From: Defluviitaleaceae bacterium
GTDB taxonomy: Bacteria > Bacillota > Clostridia > Lachnospirales > WRAA01
Direction: 5' to 3'
Assembly: GCA_009780445.1 (NCBI GenBank)
Contig: WRAA01000010.1
Coordinates: 1-19,184, forward strand
DNA length: 19,184 nt
The translations under genes and the position numbers were made by a program. A model generated the notes under the pieces. That model had not been told where the DNA came from and made no database searches. It saw nothing but the letters and a program-made list of their open reading frames with translations. Each line of letters begins with the position of its first letter. The first letter of the stretch is position 1. Shown one piece after another: positions 1 to 6,618 of the stretch.

Positions 1-380
1 CGGAAGGCCAAGGCACGGGCTACAGCGGAGACCGCCCACGCAGACCGGAAGGCCAAGGCACAGGCTACAGCGGAGACCGCCCGCGCAGACCGGAAGGGCA
101 GGGCACGGGCTATAGCGGAGACCGCCCACGCAGACCGGAAGGGCAAGGCACAGGCTACAGCGGAGACCGCCCGCGCAGACCGGAAGGCCAAGGCACGGGC
201 TACAGCGGAGACCGCCCACGCAGACCGGAAGGCCAAGGCACAGGCTACGGCGGAGACCGCCCGCGCAGACCGGAAGGGCAGGGCACAGGCTACAGCGGAG
301 ACCGCCCGCGCAGACCGGAAGGCCAAGGCACAGGCTACGGCGGAGACCGCCCGCGCAGACCGGAAGGGCAGGGCACAGGC
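1..380 (+). repeat. 45-bp coding minisatellite in infB N-terminus
   Basis: This is a head-to-tail array of 45-bp units. Copy boundaries fall at 45, 90, 135, 180, 225, 270, 315 and 360. The first copy is cut by the window edge and the ninth decays after about 20 bp. In the infB frame each unit encodes EGQGTGYSGDRPRRP. Copies 1 and 5 are identical, as are copies 6 and 8, and copies 1-5 show an alternating 90-bp higher-order pattern (ACG...CCA versus ACA...CCG). Almost all differences are synonymous (GGC/GGG, CAA/CAG, ACG/ACA, TAC/TAT, CCA/CCG); the only replacement is Ser to Gly in copies 6 and 8. The array continues beyond the left edge, so total copy number is unknown. Confidence 0.97.
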
Positions 381-2447
381 TTCGGCGCGGCACGCAGGCC
401 GGACGCCGCCGCCGCAAGCCGCCCGGACTCCAGGACGCCGCGCGGCAAGGGTAAGCCCGGCGAACAGGGCGCGAAGCCCGGAGCGGGCAAGCCAGGAATG
501 GGCGGAAAGCCGGACAGCAAGCCGGCGTCCCGCGGGCGCGGCAAGGATACGCGCGGCGACGCAAAACCTTACCGCAAGCAGGATCAGGCCACGGTGTCCC
601 AGCTTATCAGCGCAAGCACCAAGAAGAAGAAGAAGCGTATAGCCAAGGTTGACGAAATTGCCGCAATGGAACAGGTGGCCGTGTTGGAAGCCGATGAAAT
701 GGTGGTGCGTTTACCCAAGTCTGTGAGCGTGAAGGATCTTGCCGGCTTGCTCGACAAGACCACTGCGGAGATCATTAAGAAGCTGATGAAGGTCGGCATC
801 ATGGCCAACATTAATCAGGAAGTGGACTACTACACCGCGTCGAAAATCGCGGAGGACTTCGACTTGATCGCCGAGAAGCTGGACGAGGAAGACGTGCTGG
901 AAATGGCCTTCGCAAGCGACGTTGACGATCCGGAGGATCTTGTGGAGCGTTCGCCTGTGGTTGTCGTAATGGGGCATGTGGACCACGGCAAGACATCTCT
1001 GCTGGACCGCATCCGCAATTCATCGGTGGTCACGGGGGAAGCCGGCGGCATCACACAGCACATCGGCGCGTACACGGTTGCAATCAACAACAAGACCATC
1101 AGCTTCCTGGACACACCGGGCCACGAAGCCTTCACGGCAATGCGTATGCGCGGGGCGCAGGTGACGGATATCGCCATACTTGTGGTGGCCGCCGACGACG
1201 GCGTTATGCCGCAGACCATCGAGGCCATTAACCACGCAAAGGCCGCCGGCGTAGACATAATCGTAGCGATCAACAAGATAGACCGCGTGAGCGCGAACCC
1301 GGACCGCGTGAAGCAGGAGCTGACTGAATACGGCTTGGTGGCGGAGGAATGGGGCGGCAGCACCATATGCGTGCCGGTATCGGCCATTAACGGAACGGGC
1401 ATCGACACCCTGCTGGAGATGATCACGCTGACGGCCGAGATGAAGGAGCTTCGCGCAAACCCCAAGGGGCGCGCGCGCGGCACAGTTATCGAGGCACAGC
1501 TGGACAAGGGGCGCGGCCCTGTGGCCACGGTGCTGGTGCAAAACGGCACGCTTAATGTGGGCGACCCGGTAGTTGTGGGCGCGACATTCGGCAAGATCCG
1601 CGCAATGGTTGACGACAAGGGCAAGAAGGTCAAGACAGCGGGGCCAAGCACGCCCGTGGAAGTCCTTGGGCTGTCCGGCGTGCCTTCGGCCGGGGACGCG
1701 TTCTACGCCGCCGACAACGAAAAGCAGGCGCGGCAGTATGCCGAATCAGTCACGGCCAAGAGCCGCGAGGACATGATCAAGCAAACGCCCAACAAGGTGT
1801 CGCTTAACGACCTGTTCAACCAGATCAAGGAAGGTTCCGTCAAGGATCTTAACATCGTGGTGAAGGCCGACGTGCAAGGCTCTGTGGAGGCCGTGAAGAA
1901 CAGCCTGGAGCGTTTGTCCAACGACGAAGTGCGCATACGCACCATCCACGGCGGCGTGGGCGCGGTTACGGAGACGGACGTAATGCTGGCCTCCACCTCC
2001 AACGCGATCATCATCGGCTTCAACGTCCGCCCGGACGCGCCGGCGCGTGCCGTAGCGGATGCAGAGAAGGTGGACATCCGCCTCTACCGCATTATCTACC
2101 AAGCTATCGAAGATATCACGGCGGCCATGAAGGGCTTGCTGGAACCTGTCTACGCCGAGAAGATCGTGGGCAACGCGGAGATACGCCAGATCTTCAAGGC
2201 CTCCGGCATCGGCAATATCGCGGGCTGCTACGTTACAAACGGCAAGATCATGCGCAGCGCGCAGATACGCGTTGTGCGCGACGGCATAGTTGTGTACGAC
2301 GGCACGCTGAGCTCCTTCAAACGCTTCCAGGACGATGTGCGCGAAGTCGCCAGCAACTTTGAGTGCGCAATGACGTTCAACAAATTCGGCGACATCAGGG
2401 AAGGCGACAAGGTAGAAGCTTACATCATGGAAGAAATTCCGCGCTAA
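1..2447 (+). CDS. infB: Translation initiation factor IF-2 (5' end outside window)
   Basis: IF-2 is the GTPase that places initiator fMet-tRNA on the 30S subunit and promotes 50S joining. The frame is open from the first base (codons begin at position 3), so the gene starts upstream of the window; the ATG at 498 is only the first visible Met and has no well-spaced ribosome binding site. Counting from that Met, an IF2_N-type domain covers about residues 68-122. The GTPase follows, with GHVDHGKT at 159-166 (bases 972-995), GGITQHIGAY as switch I, DTPGHE, NKID and SAINGTG, then the beta-barrel and C-terminal domains ending at 2447. The part before 498 is a 15-aa tandem repeat followed by a Gly/Pro/Ala/Arg/Lys-rich linker, the usual low-complexity IF-2 N-terminal extension but strikingly regular. 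A lysine-rich patch (TKKKKKRIAK) precedes IF2_N. rbfA starts 16 nt downstream. Identification is very secure. Confidence 0.98.
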   Translation, partial: EGQGTGYSGDRPRRPEGQGTGYSGDRPRRPEGQGTGYSGDRPRRPEGQGTGYSGDRPRRPEGQGTGYSGDRPRRPEGQGTGYGGDRPRRPEGQGTGYSGDRPRRPEGQGTGYGGDRPRRPEGQGTGFGAARRPDAAAASRPDSRTPRGKGKPGEQGAKPGAGKPGMGGKPDSKPASRGRGKDTRGDAKPYRKQDQATVSQLISASTKKKKKRIAKVDEIAAMEQVAVLEADEMVVRLPKSVSVKDLAGLLDKTTAEIIKKLMKVGIMANINQEVDYYTASKIAEDFDLIAEKLDEEDVLEMAFASDVDDPEDLVERSPVVVVMGHVDHGKTSLLDRIRNSSVVTGEAGGITQHIGAYTVAINNKTISFLDTPGHEAFTAMRMRGAQVTDIAILVVAADDGVMPQTIEAINHAKAAGVDIIVAINKIDRVSANPDRVKQELTEYGLVAEEWGGSTICVPVSAINGTGIDTLLEMITLTAEMKELRANPKGRARGTVIEAQLDKGRGPVATVLVQNGTLNVGDPVVVGATFGKIRAMVDDKGKKVKTAGPSTPVEVLGLSGVPSAGDAFYAADNEKQARQYAESVTAKSREDMIKQTPNKVSLNDLFNQIKEGSVKDLNIVVKADVQGSVEAVKNSLERLSNDEVRIRTIHGGVGAVTETDVMLASTSNAIIIGFNVRPDAPARAVADAEKVDIRLYRIIYQAIEDITAAMKGLLEPVYAEKIVGNAEIRQIFKASGIGNIAGCYVTNGKIMRSAQIRVVRDGIVVYDGTLSSFKRFQDDVREVASNFECAMTFNKFGDIREGDKVEAYIMEEIPR

Positions 2448-2463
2448 TCAGAGGTGTTTACGC

Positions 2464-2826
2464 ATGAAGTCCTCATCACCGAGGCTGCAAAAGATAAATG
2501 ACGAACTGCGCAAGGAAGCCGCCGAGATCATACGCTCCGAGCTGAAAGACCCGCGCGTGGGCGCGATGACCACGGTGACAAGCGCGCAGACCACCAGCGA
2601 CCTCAAGCAGTGCAAGATCTTTGTGAGCATCCTGGGCGACGCGCAGGCCAAGAAGGCGGCCATGGCCGGCCTGAAGAACTCCGCGCCCTACATGCGCAAG
2701 ATGCTGGCCAAACGCGTGAACCTGCGCAACACGCCGGAGATAACCTTTGTGCTGGATGAATCGCTGGAATACGGCATGAAGATGGATAGGCTCTTCAAGG
2801 ATATGGCGGGGGAGCAGCATGAGTAA
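2464..2826 (+). CDS. rbfA: 30S ribosome-binding factor RbfA
   Basis: RbfA is a small KH-fold protein that binds the immature 30S subunit and helps 16S rRNA 5'-end maturation and cold adaptation. The 120-aa product has the family's usual length and landmarks: an N-terminal helix with RLQKINDELRKEAAEII, a SELKDPRVG segment, then SDLKQCKIFVSILG, and the C-terminal PEITFVLDESLEYG strand-helix region. The ATG at 2464 is preceded by AGAGGTG at 2450-2456 with 7-nt spacing. The gene follows infB by 16 nt and its last 8 nt overlap the nrnA start, so the genes are probably co-transcribed and translationally coupled. The infB-rbfA order is widely conserved in bacteria. Confidence 0.97.
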   Translation: MKSSSPRLQKINDELRKEAAEIIRSELKDPRVGAMTTVTSAQTTSDLKQCKIFVSILGDAQAKKAAMAGLKNSAPYMRKMLAKRVNLRNTPEITFVLDESLEYGMKMDRLFKDMAGEQHE

Positions 2827-3778
2827 CATTTGCGAGACCGAAGCAAACTTGCGCAAGGCCATTAACGAAGCGTCAACAATCGCCATAGCCGGCCATACGC
2901 GCCCGGACGGCGACGCTATCGGCGCGTGCCTTGCCTTGGCGGCCGCTCTTTGCCGCTTGGGCAAGGACGTGAAGGTGCTGCTGGAGGACTACGACAGACG
3001 CTACGGCATCATCCCCGGCAGGCAGTTTGTCTACCGCGGAGACTACGGCCTTCTCGCTCCCGATCTGTTTATCGCGCTGGACTGCTCCACGCCCGACAGG
3101 TTGGGCAAGGCTCTGGAGGTTATGGGGCGCGCAAAGAACACGGCCATGCTGGATCACCACCAGGGCAACACCATCCGGGCCGACTATTGGATCGCCGACC
3201 CCGCGGCTCCGGCCACAGCCCTTATGGTCTACAACTTCATCAGCACGATGGTGGAGGTGGACGCGGAGATGGGCGCGGCGATCTACGCGGGGCTGGTGTA
3301 TGACACAGGGGGCTTTCGTCACAGCAGCACCACGCCCGAAGTGCTTGACACGGCGGCGGCTCTCATGCGCTTGGGCATCGACTTCTCGCGGATCTACAGG
3401 GTGCTGATGGTGGAGAAACCGCGGGAGAAAACGCCGCTCCTGGCCCGCGCCCTTTCGCGTATAACCTACGCGGAGCCGGACATCGCCCATACCTATATTG
3501 ATCTGGCGGACAAAGCGGAACTCGGCGGAGACTATCCGGACAGCGTGGCGGACTATCTCGTGAACATACGCGGCGTGAACACCGCCGTATACGCGGTGCA
3601 AAAGGAGGACGCAACGGAATTCAGCCTCCGTTCGCGTTGTGTTAACGTGGGGGAGATCGCGTCAAGCCTTGGCGGCGGAGGCCACAAGGCCGCAGCCGGC
3701 TTTCGAACGCCGGACGCGCCCGCGGAGGCTATCGCGAAGTTTGTGGGCATCGCGCAGCGGAGTATGGCAGATGGGTAA
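2819..3778 (+). CDS. nrnA: DHH/DHHA1 phosphoesterase, NrnA-type nanoRNase/pAp phosphatase
   Basis: This is a 319-aa DHH-family protein. NrnA enzymes degrade 2-5-nt RNA oligomers and dephosphorylate 3'-phosphoadenosine 5'-phosphate (pAp), using Mn2+ bound by conserved Asp/His residues. Visible motifs are GHTRPDGDAIGA (residues 25-36), LFIALDCS with Asp88, the signature DHH at 112-114, LVYDTGGFRHS with Asp162, and the DHHA1 substrate-binding motif GGGGHKAAAGF at 285-295. The ATG at 2819 has a G-rich ribosome binding site (GGGGGAG, 2808-2814) and overlaps the rbfA stop by 8 nt; the stop overlaps the truB start by 8 nt. Position between rbfA and truB is typical of Bacillota. The symbol is by family and context; substrate range is not shown by sequence. 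Confidence 0.94.
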   Translation: MSNICETEANLRKAINEASTIAIAGHTRPDGDAIGACLALAAALCRLGKDVKVLLEDYDRRYGIIPGRQFVYRGDYGLLAPDLFIALDCSTPDRLGKALEVMGRAKNTAMLDHHQGNTIRADYWIADPAAPATALMVYNFISTMVEVDAEMGAAIYAGLVYDTGGFRHSSTTPEVLDTAAALMRLGIDFSRIYRVLMVEKPREKTPLLARALSRITYAEPDIAHTYIDLADKAELGGDYPDSVADYLVNIRGVNTAVYAVQKEDATEFSLRSRCVNVGEIASSLGGGGHKAAAGFRTPDAPAEAIAKFVGIAQRSMADG

Positions 3779-4742
3779 TCTTACAGGATTCTTGAATGTG
3801 TACAAGGAAGCGGGTTATACGTCCCACGATGTTGTGGCGGTTGTGCGCAAGATCCTGCGCGAAGCGGGGCAAACGTCCGGCCGCAAGTTCAAGGTTGGCC
3901 ACACCGGCACGCTTGACCCCGCCGCGGAGGGCGTGCTGCCCATATGCCTTGGTAAGGCGACACGTCTGGCGGACTACGCGGGCGCGGGGCAGAAACGGTA
4001 CACCGCCGTGCTAAAGCTCGGGCAGACAAGCGACACGCTGGACGACACGGGGCAGATCCTTTCGCGGACGGAAGTTACGGCGGGGCGGGATGAGATATCC
4101 GCCGTTGTTGCCTCCTTTGTCGGCGAGATAGAGCAGGTTCCGCCGATGTACTCGGCGGTGAAGGTCGGCGGGCGCAGGCTGTACGACATCGCAAGGAGCG
4201 GGCAGACCGTGGAACGCGCCGCCCGCCGCGTGATAGTCAGCCGCATCAGCATCGAAGAGTTCCACGACGACGTTACACTCACCATGGACGTAACATGTTC
4301 GCGCGGTACGTACATACGCACTCTCTGCCACGATATCGGCCGGCGGCTCGGCTGCGGCGCGGTGATGGGCAGTCTGGTGCGCACCGCCGCCGGCATGTTC
4401 GGCATCGACACGGCAATACGCCTGGGCGAACTTCGCCGGGCCGCCGAAGAAGGAAGCTTGCCCGGCCTGATACTCCCGGCGGACACATGCTTGCCGTTTG
4501 AAAGCGTAACTGTAAACGAGGCCGCCACGCCGCTGATGCTCTGCGGAGGCAGGATCCCCCTGACGGCTCTGCAAGCCGGCGGGGCAAGCCCGGAGATCGG
4601 CCAACTCGTATTCGCGAAAACCTTCGACGGGCAGACGGCCGGCCTGTTCGAATGTGTGTATGACGGGCCGGAGCAAATGCAACACGAAGGAGCAGCAGTT
4701 CTGAAGCCGCTTATAGTACTGGCGGATGCGGACAGAGGATGA
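3771..4742 (+). CDS. truB: tRNA pseudouridine(55) synthase TruB
   Basis: TruB converts uridine 55 of the tRNA T-loop to pseudouridine. The product is 323 aa. The GHTGTLDPAAEGVLP motif at residues 43-57 contains the catalytic Asp49, followed by LGKATRLADY, then YTAVLKLGQTSDTLDDTG, the VPPMYSAVKVGGRRLYDIAR segment (ligand-binding Tyr and Lys) and CSRGTYIRTLCHDIG. The frame is open back to about 3639, but the ATG at 3771 gives the family-typical MGNLTGFLNVYKEAG start and has CGGAG at 3758-3762. This start overlaps the end of nrnA by 8 nt, suggesting coupled translation. ribF begins 1 nt after the stop. Confidence 0.97.
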   Translation: MGNLTGFLNVYKEAGYTSHDVVAVVRKILREAGQTSGRKFKVGHTGTLDPAAEGVLPICLGKATRLADYAGAGQKRYTAVLKLGQTSDTLDDTGQILSRTEVTAGRDEISAVVASFVGEIEQVPPMYSAVKVGGRRLYDIARSGQTVERAARRVIVSRISIEEFHDDVTLTMDVTCSRGTYIRTLCHDIGRRLGCGAVMGSLVRTAAGMFGIDTAIRLGELRRAAEEGSLPGLILPADTCLPFESVTVNEAATPLMLCGGRIPLTALQAGGASPEIGQLVFAKTFDGQTAGLFECVYDGPEQMQHEGAAVLKPLIVLADADRG

Positions 4743-4743
4743 T

Positions 4744-5700
4744 ATGAGACATATACGATCCAACAATATAGATGACATTAACACAGGGCGCGGATGTGCC
4801 GTGATGCTGGGCAACTTTGACGGTATGCACATGGGGCATCTCGCGTTGTACGCGGCCTTGGAGGAAGTTGCGCAGGCGCAGGGGCTGGAGAAGGTTGTGC
4901 TGTCCTTCGACCCGCACCCCATGATCTACAAGGGTGTGACGGGCTTCGGCCTGCTGCTCAGCGGCGGTGAAAAAGCCCGCATACTCCGCGAGCTTGGCGC
5001 GGACGCGTTTATCGAATATCCGTTTGACCACAATTTGCGCAATACGCCGCCGGAGGAGTTTATCATGTCGGTGGTGGCCAGCCGCTTGGGCGCGAAGGTT
5101 GTCGTAGTGGGCGACGACTACCGCTTCGGCAAGGATCGCTCCGGCAGTGCCGCGCAGATACAGAAATTGGGCGCGGTACACGGCTTTGACGTTCGTATTG
5201 CGGAGCCGGTTATGTACGGGGGCGAGAGGGTCTGCTCGAGCCTGGTGCGCGCGTGTGTTCTTGCCCACGACATGCCTAAGTGTTACGCGCTGATGACGCG
5301 CCCCTACCAGATATCGGGCGTGGTGGAACACGGCAGGAAGCTGGGGCGGCGTTTGGGCTTCCCCACGATCAATATTTCGCCGCCGCGCGAAAAGGTTCTG
5401 CCGCCCTACGGCGTCTACCTGACAAGCGCGACAATCCTTTCGCCGGAAGGCCAGCACAGCTATGAAGGCATCACCAACATCGGCACAAACCCAACGGTAT
5501 CGGAGGGCGAAACAGCCGTAAAGTGCGAAACATTCCTCTACGACTTCAACGAAAAGGTCTACGGCCGCGAGGCCGTGATCAGCTTCTACCAGAATATCCG
5601 GGGCGAGCGCAAGTTCCCCGACGAACACGTTATGACGCGGCAGGTAAACATCGACATCGAAACGGGGAGAGAGCTATGGAAAAAATTAGAGTTGCTGTAG
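4744..5700 (+). CDS. ribF: Bifunctional riboflavin kinase / FAD synthetase RibF
   Basis: RibF phosphorylates riboflavin to FMN and adenylates FMN to FAD. The N-terminal nucleotidyltransferase domain shows GNFDG at residues 23-27 with the HMGH motif (29-32), SFDPHP and VVVGDDYRFGKDRSG. The C-terminal kinase domain has GRRLGFPTINI, PPYGVYLT, GITNIGTNPTV and the FLYDFNEKVYG region. An in-frame ATG at 4726 exists inside truB, but 4744 is preferred because AGAGGA lies at 4734-4739 and the resulting 318-aa length and N-terminus fit the family. The truB-ribF pairing is standard. The 3' end overlaps ddh by 25 nt. I saw no FMN riboswitch upstream, as expected for an internal operon gene. Confidence 0.96.
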   Translation: MRHIRSNNIDDINTGRGCAVMLGNFDGMHMGHLALYAALEEVAQAQGLEKVVLSFDPHPMIYKGVTGFGLLLSGGEKARILRELGADAFIEYPFDHNLRNTPPEEFIMSVVASRLGAKVVVVGDDYRFGKDRSGSAAQIQKLGAVHGFDVRIAEPVMYGGERVCSSLVRACVLAHDMPKCYALMTRPYQISGVVEHGRKLGRRLGFPTINISPPREKVLPPYGVYLTSATILSPEGQHSYEGITNIGTNPTVSEGETAVKCETFLYDFNEKVYGREAVISFYQNIRGERKFPDEHVMTRQVNIDIETGRELWKKLELL

Positions 5701-6566
5701 CGGGCCGCGGAAACGTGGGCAAGCAGGCTATAGAGGCAGTGCTGGCCGCTCCCGACATGGAGCTGGCCGGAGTTGTGAGCAGACGCGCCGGCGCGGCCAA
5801 CGAAGGCGCGTACAAAACCGTGGGCGACATAGCGGAACTGGGCAAGGTGGATGTTGTGATGGTCTGTTCGCCCACGCGGGCGGTGGAGGCCGAAGCGTCC
5901 AAGTACCTTGCCATGGGTATCAGCACCGTGGACAGCTTCGACATACACTCGCAGATCGTGGGCCTTCGCGCCAAGCTTATGGGCATCGCCAAGGCTAACG
6001 GCGCGGTGGCCGTGGTGGCGGCCGGCTGGGATCCGGGCAGTGACTCGGTCGTGCGCGCCCTCATGGAGGCCATGGCTCCGGGCGGAATCACCTACACAGA
6101 CTTTGGCCCGGGCATGAGCATGGGGCATTCCGTCGCCGCGCGCGCCATAAACGGCGTGGCGGACGCGCTCTCGATCACGATACCGCTGGGCACCGGGGTA
6201 CACCGCCGCCTTGTATACGTGCAGCTGCAAGACGGGGCGGACTTCGACACAGTGGCCGCCGCCGTCAAGGCCGACCCCTACTTTGCCTATGACGAAACAC
6301 GGGTTACTTGCGTTGACGATGTGAAGGTTTTGATGGACGTGGGTCACGGCGTAAGCATGAGCCGCAAGGGCGTTTCAGGCGCGACACACAACCAGATGCT
6401 GCAGTTTAACATGCGCATCAACAATCCCGCGCTGACGTCACAGATCATGGTATCCTGCGCCAGAGCCTGCAAGCGTATGGCTCCCGGGGCGTACACCATG
6501 ATCGAAATCCCCGTGATAGACTTGCTCCCGGGGGAACGGGAAGGGCATATCGACAGGCTTGTATAA
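5676..6566 (+). CDS. ddh: meso-Diaminopimelate D-dehydrogenase
   Basis: Ddh makes meso-2,6-diaminopimelate from tetrahydrodipicolinate, ammonia and NADPH in one step, bypassing the acylated DAP pathway and feeding peptidoglycan and lysine synthesis. The 296-aa product has a Rossmann GRGNVG at residues 10-15, VVSRRA, VCSPTRAVEAEA, the AAGWDPGSDSVVRAL region, the substrate-domain GPGMSMGHSVAAR, and HRRLVYVQL. The longer frame extends back to 5523 inside ribF, but the ATG at 5676 gives the canonical MEKIRVAVAGRGNVG start and is preceded by GGGGAGAG. The 25-nt overlap with ribF indicates one transcript and probably coupled translation. A DAP gene at the end of a translation/riboflavin operon is not the usual place. 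The family assignment is secure. Confidence 0.93.
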   Translation: MEKIRVAVAGRGNVGKQAIEAVLAAPDMELAGVVSRRAGAANEGAYKTVGDIAELGKVDVVMVCSPTRAVEAEASKYLAMGISTVDSFDIHSQIVGLRAKLMGIAKANGAVAVVAAGWDPGSDSVVRALMEAMAPGGITYTDFGPGMSMGHSVAARAINGVADALSITIPLGTGVHRRLVYVQLQDGADFDTVAAAVKADPYFAYDETRVTCVDDVKVLMDVGHGVSMSRKGVSGATHNQMLQFNMRINNPALTSQIMVSCARACKRMAPGAYTMIEIPVIDLLPGEREGHIDRLV

Positions 6567-6618
6567 CTTAGAGAGAGATAAAGCTAACTCTACGTCACAC
6601 TGCTGTGAGGTGCATATG

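Noticed and set aside
1..380. Regular repeats resembling a CRISPR array
   Set aside because: The units are contiguous with no spacers, stay in the infB reading frame and vary mainly at third codon positions. It is a coding minisatellite.
830..1651. Long minus-strand ORF opposite infB
   Set aside because: It lies over the conserved IF-2 GTPase, has no ribosome binding site or recognisable motif, and is a GC-driven mirror frame. The same applies to long opposite frames in truB, fhs and rarA.
3639..3770. Extended N-terminus for truB
   Set aside because: The 44 extra codons lie inside nrnA, encode Arg-rich non-family sequence, and a well-placed ribosome binding site and canonical start exist at 3771.
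4600..4760. FMN riboswitch before ribF
   Set aside because: ribF starts 1 nt after truB, leaving no leader, and no FMN-element core was seen.
6545..6570. Promoter directly before the histidine kinase (TATAAC near 6562)
   Set aside because: No acceptable -35 box is found at 16-18 nt, and the short distance from ddh makes readthrough equally likely.
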